DNA of 64,000 bases, from NCBI GenBank assembly GCA_963805445.1, contig CAWDUI010000011.1, forward strand, positions 268,373 through 332,372. Direction: 5' to 3'. Shown here one piece after another: positions 1 to 9,013 of this stretch. The stretch is from JAENVT01 sp963805445 (GTDB lineage Bacteria; Actinomycetota; Acidimicrobiia; Acidimicrobiales; Ilumatobacteraceae). Positions within the stretch are counted from its first letter, which is position 1. Every line of letters begins with the position of its first letter. The notes under the pieces were generated by a model, which ran no database searches, was not told the origin of the DNA, and saw nothing but the letters and a program-made list of their open reading frames with translations. The position numbers were made by a program, and so were the translations under genes.

Positions 1-362
1 GCGGTACGCACCTCGGCGACCTTGCCCTCGCAGAACTGCTGCACGCTGCGCAGCGTGTGGCCGGTGTCGGCAACATCGTCGGCGATCAGGATGCGGGCGT
101 CGCTGACGTCGACGAAGTCGGGCGCCGGCGGGAGGATCCGTGGGACCTCCAGCCGCTCGTCGACCCCCGTGTAGAACTCCACGTTCATCGTGTACACGTT
201 CTTGACCGAAAGCGCGTAGCCCATCGCGCCACCGATCAGCAGGCCACCACGAGCGATCGACAGGATCATGTCGGGTTCGTAGTCGTCGGCCACCATCTGC
301 GACAACGCCCGCGATGCTTCCCCGAACATCTCCCACGTCATGATCTCACGCTCGTTCGACAC
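1..362 (-). CDS. Phosphoribosyltransferase (3' end outside window)
   Basis: A type I phosphoribosyltransferase fold is readable for about 120 residues from a GTG start at 362. An N-terminal region with SIARGGLLIGGAMGYAL leads to the PRPP-binding loop ILIADDVADTGHTLRSV, which carries the usual run of acidic residues followed by DTG. The C-terminus lies beyond position 1. Such enzymes transfer the ribose 5-phosphate of PRPP to a base such as xanthine, hypoxanthine or guanine; the exact base cannot be read here. It starts 10 bp after the stop of the xanthine dehydrogenase molybdenum subunit on the same strand, so it is probably the last visible gene of that operon, which favours a purine substrate. 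Confidence 0.85.
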   Translation of the reverse strand, partial: MSNEREIMTWEMFGEASRALSQMVADDYEPDMILSIARGGLLIGGAMGYALSVKNVYTMNVEFYTGVDERLEVPRILPPAPDFVDVSDARILIADDVADTGHTLRSVQQFCEGKVAEVRT

Positions 363-372
363 GTCGATCAAC

Positions 373-2660
373 CTAGCCGTTGGGTAGGCAGATGTCCGAG
401 GGACGAACCGGGACGCGCCACAGGTCACGGCCGATCGCATCGCGGATGGCGGCGACGATGGCGGGCGTCGATGAAATGCACGGCGGTTCGCCGACGCCCT
501 TGGCGCCCAGCGGTGCCATGGGATCGGGATGCTCGATCAACGTCGGCCACGACCGGGGGCATGTCGAGCATCGTCGGCAGCAGATAGTCGGTGAAGCTGG
601 CGTTGCGGATGCGGCCTTCGGTGAGGATGATCTCCTCCATCACGGCCAGCCCCAGGCCCTGCGCGACGCCGCCCTCGATCTGACCGAGCACGCTCAGCGG
701 GTTGAGGGCGACGCCGACGTCTTGTGCTGTGGCGATCTGCACGACCTTGACCAGACCGAGCTCCGGGTCGACGTCGACGACGGCTCGGTGGGCGACGAAC
801 GCGAAGGCGGTGTGGCAGTTGCCCTGCCCGTTCTCGTCGACTTCCTCGGTCGGAGGATGGTGATGTTCGAACGTCTCCTCGAACGTCATGCCCAGGCTGG
901 CCGTGGCTACCGGGATGCGCAGCGGGCCCATCGTGTCGACGACGTCTCGCCCATCGATCGCCAACCGCACCGAGTCGATGTCGTGGCGTGCCGCGACGTG
1001 TTCGAAGAGCCGTTCACGCACCAGGCGGCACGCACCATCGACGGCCCCTCCACTCATCCACGTCTGTCGCGACGCCGACGTCGAACCGGCGGACCCGATC
1101 GTGGTGTCGATCGGCTCCAGGACGACGTCGTCGACGCCGAGCACGCTGCGGGCGATCTGCTGCGCCAGCACGACGAAGCCCTGACCGACCTCGACTGTCG
1201 CGAACTTCAGATAGGCCACGCCATCGACCAGGCGGCAGCGCGCCGTCGAGTAGTCGTCGAACGCCTCGGAGTACATCAGGTTCTTCATCGCCACGCCCCA
1301 CCCGATGCCGCGGCGGATGTGCGAGGCGTCGGCGGTCAACCCGGCGCCACCGGGCAGATGCAGCGGATCGCCGTCGAGCCCGCCGACGGGCGTGTCGGGC
1401 AGCGGGAGGGCCGCCGTCCGGCGGATGCATTCGGCAACCGGCGCAACGTTGTTCATCACTTGGCCGGTGATGAGGGTGTCGCCGGTTTCCATCGCGTTCA
1501 GCAGACGGATCTCGACGGGGTCGGTGCCGCACGCCGCCGCCAGCTTGTCCATCTGACCCTCGTGGGCGAAGCAGGCCTGCACGACACCGAACCCGCGCAT
1601 TGCGCCGCAGGGCAGGTTGTTGGTGCGCACGGCATACCCGTCGACGGTTGCGTTGGGGCACTTGTAGGGACCCTGGGTATGGGTGACGGCGTTGATCAAC
1701 ACGGCCGACGATGTCGAGGCGTACGCGCCCCCGTCGAGCACCATGCGAGCCTCGATCCGCTGGATCACACCGGCACGAGTTGCATGGTGCCGCATCCAGA
1801 TCGTGGCCGGGTGGCGATGCACGTGCCCGAGGAAGCTCTCCTCGCGGCTGTACGCCATTCGCACCGGTCGACCGGCGCGGAGGGCCAGGAGGCAGGTGTG
1901 CACCTGCAAGCTGATGTCTTCACGGGCTCCGAACGCGCCGCCGACTCCACCGAGGGTGAGGCGAACCTTGTCTGGTGCCAGGTCGAGACAGGCAGCGATC
2001 TGACGAGCGATCCTCGTGCAGCCACTGGGTGGCGACGAACAATTCGACGCCTGCGCCGCCTGGGTCGGGAAGTGCCAGGGCCGCCTCCAGCCCGAGAAAT
2101 GCCTGGTCCTGCATGCCCAACTCGTAGGTGCCCTCGACCACGACCTCACCGACCAGCGTCTGATCTCCGGTCACGATCCGTTGATGACGGATCACGTTGC
2201 CCGAAGGGTGGATCGGCGGATGGCTGCCGTCGATGGCCTGCTCGGGATCGGTCAGCGGGGTCATCACCTCGTACTCGACGACGATCGCCTCGAGTGCTCG
2301 CCGGCACGTCTCGGGGTGATCGGCCGCGACGGCCGCGATCGGCTCGCCGACATAGCGAACGACATCACTGGCGAAGACCGGTTGATCACTGCTGATCAGC
2401 CCGTACGTGGGTTTGCCGGGCACGTCGTCCGCCGTCACGATCGCGGCGACTCCGTCGATGCGCCACGCCGGTGTCACATCGATGCGCACGATCCTGGCGG
2501 AGGGGTGGGGCGAACGGAGGGTTGCCCCCCACAGGAAGCCGTCGGCGGACAGGTCACCGGCGAAGGAGAACGAGCCCTGGGCCTTGGTGATGCCGTCGGG
2601 CCGGGGCGGGCTGTCGCCGAGCCGGCCGCTGATGACGCCCTCTCGCGTCGCCGTGCTCAT
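373..2660 (-). CDS. Xanthine dehydrogenase-type molybdenum-binding subunit (frame broken twice)
   Basis: Large molybdopterin-cytosine-dinucleotide subunit of the xanthine oxidase family, about 762 residues, starting at ATG 2660 in a 4-bp ATGA overlap with the 2Fe-2S subunit gene. The N-terminal aldehyde oxidase/xanthine dehydrogenase a/b hammerhead domain is read from about 2660 to 2015. The frame then shifts near 2013 and the Mo-binding domain continues to about 545, including CGAMRGFGVVQ, the family's Mo-site loop. A second shift near 545 precedes the C-terminus GAKGVGEPP, whose Glu is the catalytic base in this family. The loop resembles xanthine dehydrogenase and not the CO dehydrogenase AYRCSFR signature. 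Both breaks look like assembly indels because homology is uninterrupted in the new frames. Confidence 0.85.
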
Positions 2661-3142
2661 GACCGAGCCCGCCGGGAGACGGCCACGCGCTGCACGGCCT
2701 CGATGATCCGCCCATACCCCGTGCACCTGCAGATGTTGCCTGAGAGCTCTTCGCGGATCTCGGTGTCGGTGGGCTCCGAGTTCGACTCGAGCAATGCGTG
2801 CGCCGCCATGATCAGGCCGGGTGTGCAGAACCCGCACTGCACGGCCCCGAATTCGACGAACGCTTGTTGCACGTCGCTGGGGGCACCCGGCGGTGCGATG
2901 CCTTCGATCGTGACGATCTCCTGGCCCGTGGCCGTCGCCGCCAGGACCAGGCAACCGCACACCAACTCGTTGTCGACCAACACACTGCACGAACCGCACT
3001 CACCCTGCTCGCACGCCCCCTTGCTGCCCATCAGACCGAGCCGCTCGCGCAGCACGTACAACAGGCTCTCCCCGATCCAGGCGTCGCGGACCTGATGCAG
3101 GGCGCCGTTCACGTGCAACTCGAAATGCTGGACCTCAGCCAT
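2657..3142 (-). CDS. Xanthine dehydrogenase-type [2Fe-2S] subunit
   Basis: Small iron-sulfur subunit of 161 residues, the normal length for CoxS/XdhC-type proteins. The N-terminal plant-ferredoxin-like cluster motif is GACEQGECGSCSVLVD with a fourth Cys in ELVCGCLVL. The C-terminal cluster motif is CGFCTPGLIMAA followed by NICRCTGYGRI. It passes electrons from the molybdenum centre to FAD. The ATG at 3142 overlaps the upstream FAD-subunit gene by 8 bp, and the stop overlaps the Mo-subunit start by 4 bp, so the three subunits are probably translationally coupled. Confidence 0.95.
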   Translation of the reverse strand: MAEVQHFELHVNGALHQVRDAWIGESLLYVLRERLGLMGSKGACEQGECGSCSVLVDNELVCGCLVLAATATGQEIVTIEGIAPPGAPSDVQQAFVEFGAVQCGFCTPGLIMAAHALLESNSEPTDTEIREELSGNICRCTGYGRIIEAVQRVAVSRRARS

Positions 3143-3983
3143 TCGGGAACGCCCTCCGTAGCAGTCGGCGAGCCAGGACGGCGACCGCGTGGCGCCGGTA
3201 CTCGGCGGTCGACCGGTGATCATCGATCGGGCGGGCGGCCGATGCGGCGAGCTTGCCGAACTCGGTCGCGTCGGCATCCGAGACCGAACGAGCGTCGCGG
3301 TCGGCCACCGTCGCCGCGAACGACTCGGCTTCGGCGCAGCGGATGATCGTCGGCCCCACCGAGCCGAGCGCGAGGCGCACTCCCCCGGTGTCGTCGACAA
3401 CCAGGCACGCTCCGGCGTTGGAGATGACCATCGCATTGCGCACGCCGACCTTGGCGTAGCCCTGCCATCTGGCGAACACGGGTACCGACACCGATTCGAT
3501 CAGCTCCCCCGGCAACAGCGCGGTGCGCTTCGGCCCCGTCATGAACTCGCCGAACCCAAGCGACCGGCTGGCTCCGGCCGACACCAGGTTGACCACTGCG
3601 TCGAGCGCGGCCAGTACCGGAAGGCCGTCGCCGGCGGGCGAGCACGTGGCCACGTTGCCGCCCAGCGTCGCCGCGTGGCGAATCTGTGGCGACCCGACCG
3701 TGCGTGCCGCCTGGCAGAGCGCCGGGACCCACTGACCGAACGGGTCGGCTTCCAGTTCGGCGTACGTCACGGCGGCGCCGATGCGCAGCGTCGCCGACCC
3801 GACATCATGCGACCAGGTGCGCAGCTCCGGAATTCGCGAGACGGCGATCACGCTCTCGGGTCGGCGATGTCCACCGTTGATCTCGACCATCGCGTCGGTT
3901 CCGCCCGCCAGCACCATCGCCGTCGGGTCGTCCGCGAGTGCGTTCAGCGCCTCGGCGAGAGTGGTCGGGATCAGCACGCTCAT
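3135..3983 (-). CDS. Xanthine dehydrogenase-type FAD-binding subunit
   Basis: 282-residue FAD subunit (CoxM/XdhB type, molybdopterin dehydrogenase FAD-binding family). The pyrophosphate-binding loop is VLAGGTDAMVEI near residues 22-33, and the second FAD motif ATLGGNVATCSPAGD is near residue 105. The C-terminal CO-dehydrogenase flavoprotein domain follows (AKVGVRNAMVISNAGACL). It oxidises the iron-sulfur subunit and passes electrons to NAD or another acceptor. First gene of the operon FAD - FeS - Mo - phosphoribosyltransferase. A TAAGGT box lies nine bases upstream of the ATG, suggesting a leaderless message. Confidence 0.93.
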   Translation of the reverse strand: MSVLIPTTLAEALNALADDPTAMVLAGGTDAMVEINGGHRRPESVIAVSRIPELRTWSHDVGSATLRIGAAVTYAELEADPFGQWVPALCQAARTVGSPQIRHAATLGGNVATCSPAGDGLPVLAALDAVVNLVSAGASRSLGFGEFMTGPKRTALLPGELIESVSVPVFARWQGYAKVGVRNAMVISNAGACLVVDDTGGVRLALGSVGPTIIRCAEAESFAATVADRDARSVSDADATEFGKLAASAARPIDDHRSTAEYRRHAVAVLARRLLRRAFPNG

Positions 3984-3992
3984 GTCCCCGGG

Positions 3993-3998
3993 ACCTTA
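3993..3998 (-). promoter_or_regulatory. -10 box of the xanthine dehydrogenase operon (leaderless)
   Basis: TAAGGT on the minus strand ends 9 bases before the ATG at 3983 and no Shine-Dalgarno is present. The spacing puts transcription start at or next to the start codon. No clear -35 is seen. Confidence 0.4.
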
Positions 3999-4035
3999 CA
4001 TTTCGTCAACGTCCAGCGCGGGCAACCCGGCCCGA

Positions 4036-4848
4036 TCACGCGATCTTGAACGTGTGGATGTTGGGATCCGGCGCAGGAAAGTGGGGATCGACGTCCTGCA
4101 GCGCTCCGAGCAGGATCTTGGCGACCGCAAGGTTGCGCACCCAGTTGTGGTCGGCGGGCACCACGTACCACGGCGCGTACGACGTCGAGGTCTTGCAGAT
4201 CATGTCCTGGTAGGCCCGCTGGAACTTCGGCCACAGCTTGCGATCGGCCAGGTCGCCCTCGCGGAACTTCCAGCTCTTGGTGTGATCGTCGAGACGGTCC
4301 TGGAATCGCCGGGCCTGCTCCGCCTTCGACACGTTGAGGAAGCACTTGACGATCGTGGTCCCTTCGTCACTCAGCATCCGCTCGAACTCGTTGATGTGGC
4401 GATATCGCTTGCCCCACACCTCCTCCGTCACCAGGCTCTTCACACGGACCACCAGCACGTCTTCGTAATGGCTGCGGTTGAACACGCCGATCTCGCCGTC
4501 GGCCGGGCACACGGCGTGGACTCGCCACAGATAGTCCTGGGCGGTCTCGCGGCCTCCCGGCACCTTGAAACTGGTCACCCTGACTCCGGCCGGGTTGAGA
4601 CCCGACAGGATCGCACGCACCGTGCCATCCTTGCCTGCGGCATCGCGAGCCTGCAGCACCAGCAACACGCTCCTCGTGGCTTGCGCTGCCAGGCGTTGCT
4701 GAAGCTCGTCGAGCTGCAGCTTCACGCGTTCGAGATCGGCGACGGCGGCTTCCTTGTGCCAGCCGAGCTTGTCGCCCGGATCGCACTTGCCGAGTTGGAA
4801 CGACTTCGGCTTTGACACCCGGAGATCGGCGATTTCGTTGGAAGCCAT
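4036..4848 (-). CDS. PPK2-family polyphosphate kinase / polyphosphate:nucleotide phosphotransferase
   Basis: 270 residues from ATG 4848, the length of a single-domain PPK2. The Walker A region VLQARDAAGKDGT is near residue 65 and the Walker B region FNRSHYEDVLVVRV near residue 125. The lid and C-terminal helices follow (WKFREGDLADRKLWPKFQRAY), and YAPWYVVPADHNWVRN near the end is typical of the family. These cytosolic enzymes move phosphate between inorganic polyphosphate and nucleoside di- or monophosphates; the nucleotide preference cannot be read from sequence alone. It lies 14 bp behind the DUF5522 gene on the same strand and is probably co-transcribed with it. The reading frame extends upstream of this ATG but has no homology there. 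Confidence 0.92.
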   Translation of the reverse strand: MASNEIADLRVSKPKSFQLGKCDPGDKLGWHKEAAVADLERVKLQLDELQQRLAAQATRSVLLVLQARDAAGKDGTVRAILSGLNPAGVRVTSFKVPGGRETAQDYLWRVHAVCPADGEIGVFNRSHYEDVLVVRVKSLVTEEVWGKRYRHINEFERMLSDEGTTIVKCFLNVSKAEQARRFQDRLDDHTKSWKFREGDLADRKLWPKFQRAYQDMICKTSTSYAPWYVVPADHNWVRNLAVAKILLGALQDVDPHFPAPDPNIHTFKIA

Positions 4849-4862
4849 TGCCGGACGGTACT

Positions 4863-5135
4863 TCAGCCGGTCACGAACGGACAGTGCCGGCACCCGATCT
4901 CGCAGCAGTAGCCGCGGTCGGCGAGAAACGCTGCGGTGAACACCGTCAGCCCGGTCACGGGATCTTCGTACCCCGGCTCCGCTGCGGCGACGGCCCTGGC
5001 GTGGGCTGCCATGACCTCGGTGAGCCGAGGGTGGTGCGGCGACAATCGGTCCGGCCGGGCACGTTCTAGGTACTCGTCGCGCAATTGCGGCACGATCGGC
5101 AACAGTATCGGCTCGGTGTCGTTGACAGCCCACAT
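4863..5135 (-). CDS. Small cysteine-motif protein, DUF5522 type
   Basis: About 90 residues from ATG 5135. The C-terminal half is characteristic: TGLTVFTAAFLADRGYCC followed by GCRHCPF, i.e. paired cysteines (CC...C..C) that look like a metal-binding knuckle. This matches the DUF5522 family of small bacterial proteins of unknown function. The N-terminal half is a plain helical region. It precedes the PPK2 gene by 14 bp, which makes a two-gene operon likely. An in-frame extension upstream to 5186 is possible, but this ATG leaves room for the divergent ABC-transporter promoter. Confidence 0.75.
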   Translation of the reverse strand: MWAVNDTEPILLPIVPQLRDEYLERARPDRLSPHHPRLTEVMAAHARAVAAAEPGYEDPVTGLTVFTAAFLADRGYCCEIGCRHCPFVTG

Positions 5136-5149
5136 CGCATGAGTAAGGT
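5122..5149 (+). promoter_or_regulatory. Sigma-70-like promoter for the oligopeptide ABC operon
   Basis: TTGACA at 5122-5127 and TAAGGT at 5144-5149 are separated by 16 bases. This gives a leader of about 75 nt before the ATG at 5232. It overlaps the 5' end of the divergent DUF5522 gene. Confidence 0.45.
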
Positions 5150-5231
5150 GCCGAACAGTCGCCGTGTGATGAGGGTCACATCGCAAGCGTCACGACGGCG
5201 ACACAAAGAATCACCGAATCATGAGGGGGAA

Positions 5232-6995
5232 ATGGTGCGACAAAGGCAACGATCGGGTAAGCGAATCATCACGGCGGCGGTGCTCAGCCTCGGGCTGCTC
5301 GCCGCAGCGTGCGGCAGCGACAGCAAGAGCACTCCCACCGTCGCCAGCACGAGCGAGACCACGGCGGCAGCGCCCGAGACGACTGCGGCGACCGGTGGCA
5401 GCGAGACCACGGCTGCAGCCCCGGCTGAGACCTCCGCACCCACGACCGCAGCTGCAGCGCAGCCCGTCGCCGGCGGATCGATCGTGATGGGCATCGAGGC
5501 CGACACGTCGAGCCCGTGGCGGCCGTACGAGATGCTCTGCGCGATCTCGTGCCATCAGGTCATCCGCAACATCTACGACACGCTGGCGATGCCGACTGCC
5601 GACGGCAAGGCTGCCCCGTACCTGGCCGAGTCGATCACCCCGAACGCAGACAGCACCGAATGGACCATCAAGGCACGTTCCGGCATCACGTTCCACGACG
5701 GTACGCCGTTCGACGGCGCAGCGATCGTGGAGAACCTCACCCGCGCCAAGACGGGTAGCCTCACCGGCAACATCTTGCGCCCGGTCGACAGCGTGACTGT
5801 CGATCCGGCCGACCCGATGACCGTGCACATCAAGATGAACACGTCGTGGGCGGCGTTCCCGTTCGACATTATGGGCCAGGCCGGGTACATGGCCTCGCCG
5901 ACGTGGCTGGCGGCCAGTGACACCGACGAGTCGTTGCGGTCGAAGCCGGTGGGCACCGGCCCGTTCGTCTACGAGGACTACAAGCCCAACGAGTACTTCA
6001 AGATGAAGAAGAACCCGAACTACTGGAACAAGCCGTACCCGTACCTCGACTCGGTCGAGTTCCGTCCGATCCCCGACGCCTTGAACCGCCGCGATGCGCT
6101 GAAGAGCGGCACCATCGACATCTTGCACACGACCAACGGCGAGACGATCGCCGAGATGCGTGACACCAAGGAATTCCCGATGGAAGAGATCACCAACACG
6201 GCCGAGACCGGCTACACGCTGCTGCACGTGACGCAGGACGGCTCCCCGCTCAACGACGTTCGTGTACGTTGCGCCCTCGCGTACGCCTCCGACGAGCAGG
6301 CGATCATCGACTCGATCAGCGCCGGCGTCGGCCAACTCGCATCAGGCCCGTTCTCGCCGGACCAGGTCGGCTACCTGGCTGATACCGGGTATCCGTTGAA
6401 GCAGGACATGACCAAGGCACAGGGCCTGATCGCGGAGTACAAGGCCGAACACCCCGGCAAGCTCACACTGTCGTTGGCGACAACGCAGGACGAGACGAAC
6501 CTCACTATCGCCCAGTTCCAGAAGCAGTGGTTCGAGGAAGCCGGAATCGACGAGGTCACCATCGACCAGATCGACCAGGGCAACTACATCCTCACGGCCG
6601 TGCTCGGCAACTTCCAGGTCTTCCAATGGAGGAACCACGGCGGTATCGACCTCGACATGCAGTACCACTGGTGGCACTCGTCGAGCTCGCTGCCGGTCGG
6701 CCAGTTGGCGTTGAACTTCGGTCGTATCAAGGACCCGCAACTCGACGCCCTGCTCGACGAGAACCGGGCCAGCACCGATCCGGTGCGCAAGAAGGCGATC
6801 GCCGAAGACGTCAACAAGCTGTTCGCCACCCAGTGCTACAACATCTGGGGCTCGTACACGATCTGGGGAACGCCTCACAAGGCTGATGTCCAGGGCGTCG
6901 GCAACTTCAAGCTGCCCGACGGCAGCGAGGGTGTGCCCGGCGCCGGTATCGCCGGCACGTTCTACATGATGACCCTGTGGCGAGGCGGCCAGTGA
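5232..6995 (+). CDS. ABC transporter substrate-binding lipoprotein, family 5 (peptide type)
   Basis: 587-residue extracytoplasmic solute-binding protein. The chosen ATG follows an AGGGGGAA ribosome-binding site. The signal peptide has a basic start (RQRQRSGKR), a hydrophobic core and the lipobox LLAAACGS, so it is a membrane-anchored lipoprotein. A roughly 45-residue Thr/Ala/Glu/Pro-rich linker follows, and then the SBP_bac_5 domain (WTIKARSGITFHDGTPFDGA near residue 140 and VGTGPFVYEDYKPNEYF near residue 240). It captures peptides or similar small molecules for the permease genes that follow. First gene of a five-gene operon. Confidence 0.93.
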   Translation: MVRQRQRSGKRIITAAVLSLGLLAAACGSDSKSTPTVASTSETTAAAPETTAATGGSETTAAAPAETSAPTTAAAAQPVAGGSIVMGIEADTSSPWRPYEMLCAISCHQVIRNIYDTLAMPTADGKAAPYLAESITPNADSTEWTIKARSGITFHDGTPFDGAAIVENLTRAKTGSLTGNILRPVDSVTVDPADPMTVHIKMNTSWAAFPFDIMGQAGYMASPTWLAASDTDESLRSKPVGTGPFVYEDYKPNEYFKMKKNPNYWNKPYPYLDSVEFRPIPDALNRRDALKSGTIDILHTTNGETIAEMRDTKEFPMEEITNTAETGYTLLHVTQDGSPLNDVRVRCALAYASDEQAIIDSISAGVGQLASGPFSPDQVGYLADTGYPLKQDMTKAQGLIAEYKAEHPGKLTLSLATTQDETNLTIAQFQKQWFEEAGIDEVTIDQIDQGNYILTAVLGNFQVFQWRNHGGIDLDMQYHWWHSSSSLPVGQLALNFGRIKDPQLDALLDENRASTDPVRKKAIAEDVNKLFATQCYNIWGSYTIWGTPHKADVQGVGNFKLPDGSEGVPGAGIAGTFYMMTLWRGGQ

Positions 6996-7040
6996 GCACC
7001 AGCACCAAGGACTGCCTGACGCGAAGGGGTTAGTGCGCCG

Positions 7041-8003
7041 ATGCGCTATTTCCTGAACCGATTGCTCCAACTGGCCATCGTCGTCTTCGCGGTCACGTTC
7101 CTCACGTCCGTCGCCCTCCGGTTCCTACCGGGGGGCTCGGACGTGGTGGTCGCGTTGAAGACGGGGCCGGGTGCCACGCAGGCGCAAGCCCAGGCCGTGA
7201 AGCACGACCTCGGGCTCGACCGATCCATCGTGTCGCAGTACTTCGACTGGATGCACAAGTTCGTCACCGGCAACTGGGGCTTCACGTTCCAGACGAACCA
7301 GTCGATCAAGACCGAGGTCACCCGGGCGCTGCCGATCTCGGCGTTCATCATGATCTACGCCCAGATCCTGTCGCTGCTGTTCGCCGTTCCCGTGGCGATG
7401 TGGTCGGCATACCGGCAGGGTTCCAAGTTCGACCGCATCGGCACGACGACCGCATTCGGGTTGCTGTCGGCACCCAACTACATCGTTGCGCCGGTCTTGA
7501 TGGCCGCGTTCAGCGTGCAGCGGAAATGGGTGCCGTTCCCGTCGATCTACGCCGGGATCGGCGACCCGGTCGCCCACTTCAAGGCGTTCGTGCTCCCGGT
7601 GGTCACGGTTGCCATCCCGCTTTACGCGGGGTATATGAGACTGTTGCGCTCCGATATGATCGCCACGCTGCAGAGCGACTTCATCACGACCGCCCGCGCC
7701 AGTGGCGTCGGCACATGGAGCATCCTGTTCAAGCATGCGCTGCGCCCGTCGCTGTTCTCCATCGTCACCGCGGCTGCAGTCAACATCGGCGCGCTGATGG
7801 GCGGCGTGGTGATCGTCGAGCAGTTCTTCCTGCTCAACGGGATGGGCAGGCTCACCGTCGAGAGCATCTTCCGGCGCGAGTACCCGACCGTGCAGTACGC
7901 GGTCGTGGTGTTGGCGTTGATCTACGTGCTCGTCAACTTCTTCATCGACCTGGCGTACGCGTGGATCGATCCCCGAGTTCGTGTAGGACGCGCATTGGGA
8001 TGA
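7041..8003 (+). CDS. ABC transporter permease, DppB/OppB type
   Basis: 320-residue inner-membrane permease with six predicted membrane segments, beginning MRYFLNRLLQ as in most DppB proteins. The BPD_transp_1 domain carries an EAA-like coupling loop (residues near 215, FITTARASGVGTWSILFKHALRP) that contacts the ATPases. It forms half of the channel with the next gene, which it overlaps by 4 bp (ATGA). Confidence 0.95.
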   Translation: MRYFLNRLLQLAIVVFAVTFLTSVALRFLPGGSDVVVALKTGPGATQAQAQAVKHDLGLDRSIVSQYFDWMHKFVTGNWGFTFQTNQSIKTEVTRALPISAFIMIYAQILSLLFAVPVAMWSAYRQGSKFDRIGTTTAFGLLSAPNYIVAPVLMAAFSVQRKWVPFPSIYAGIGDPVAHFKAFVLPVVTVAIPLYAGYMRLLRSDMIATLQSDFITTARASGVGTWSILFKHALRPSLFSIVTAAAVNIGALMGGVVIVEQFFLLNGMGRLTVESIFRREYPTVQYAVVVLALIYVLVNFFIDLAYAWIDPRVRVGRALG

Positions 8004-9013
8004 CGATGGTTGCTACTGATCTCGGGGTCGCCGCACCCATCGAGCCGCCCGCGGCGAAGCCGGGCCGTCCTCGTCGTCGCGGCCGGATCACGATGTGGAT
8101 CGCCGTTGCCTGGCTGGCCTTCATCACCATCTCTGCCGTCGGCGCCAACGTCTTGCCGTACGTCAAGCACAGCTGCAGCCAGTACGCCAACCCGAAGCAA
8201 TGCAGCACGCATGTCAAAGGCGACCTGCTGAAGATCGAGAAGCCGCCGGCATGGGCGTGGTTCGCCCACCCCGATAAGCACATCGGCAACGGCCCGGAGC
8301 GCACCGGCTGGTTCGGCACCGACCGCAACGGATACGACCTGTTCTCGCGGTCGATGTTCGGGGCGCGCAACTCGTTGCTGATCGGGGCGCTGTCGATCAC
8401 GTTCGGTCTCCTGTTGGGCACGGTCCTCGGAATGATCGCGGGGTACTACCGAGGCTGGGCAGACCGAATCATCGAGGTGGTGACCAACATCCTCCTTGCA
8501 TTCCCCGCGCTGCTGTTGGCGATCTTCATCGTCACCTTCAGCGACAAACCCGACAGCACGTCGTCCGCGTCCGACACGCGCTCGATCGGCCCGATCATCA
8601 TCGCCCTGTCGATTCTCGCCGTGCCGCCCTTGACACGCCTGGTGCGGGCCAACACGATCATGTACTCGCAACGGGAATTCGTGATGGCGGCTCGCAGCAT
8701 CGGTGCGCCGAACCGGCGAATCCTGCTGCGCGAGATCCTCCCCAACATCGTGCCCACGCTGCTGTCGTTCGCGCTCACCGGGTTGGCGCTGCTGCTGGTT
8801 GCCGAGGGTGCGCTCGCTGCCCTGGGGTTGTCGGTCGAGGCGCCGCTGCCGACTTGGGGGCGGATGATCTCGTCGGGACAAGAGCGCCTCCGCAGCGGGA
8901 TCTGGTGGCCGGCACTGATGCCGGCCATGGTGATGTTCCTGACTATCTTGGCCATCAACCTGCTCGGCGACGTGCTGGCCGAACGGTTCAACACACGAGA
9001 GGTCATCGCGTGA
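8000..9013 (+). CDS. ABC transporter permease, DppC/OppC type
   Basis: 337-residue permease starting at ATG 8000 inside the stop of the previous gene. An N-terminal cytoplasmic tail and first membrane helix (MWIAVAWLAFITISAV) lead into an OppC N-terminal extracytoplasmic region, then five more helices. The coupling loop EFVMAARSIGAPNRRILLRE has the family Gly. The glycine-rich GTDRNGYDLFSR motif before the transport domain is typical of DppC. Downstream overlap with the ATPase gene is 4 bp (GTGA). Confidence 0.95.
   Translation: MTMVATDLGVAAPIEPPAAKPGRPRRRGRITMWIAVAWLAFITISAVGANVLPYVKHSCSQYANPKQCSTHVKGDLLKIEKPPAWAWFAHPDKHIGNGPERTGWFGTDRNGYDLFSRSMFGARNSLLIGALSITFGLLLGTVLGMIAGYYRGWADRIIEVVTNILLAFPALLLAIFIVTFSDKPDSTSSASDTRSIGPIIIALSILAVPPLTRLVRANTIMYSQREFVMAARSIGAPNRRILLREILPNIVPTLLSFALTGLALLLVAEGALAALGLSVEAPLPTWGRMISSGQERLRSGIWWPALMPAMVMFLTILAINLLGDVLAERFNTREVIA

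Noticed and set aside
380..2395. Long plus-strand open frame opposite the xanthine dehydrogenase gene
   Set aside because: Low-complexity Arg/His/Asp-rich translation with no motif; a by-product of high GC on the strand opposite a real gene.
373..2660. Aerobic carbon monoxide dehydrogenase large subunit
   Set aside because: The Mo-site loop reads GAMRGFG and not the AYRCSFR signature of form I CO dehydrogenase.
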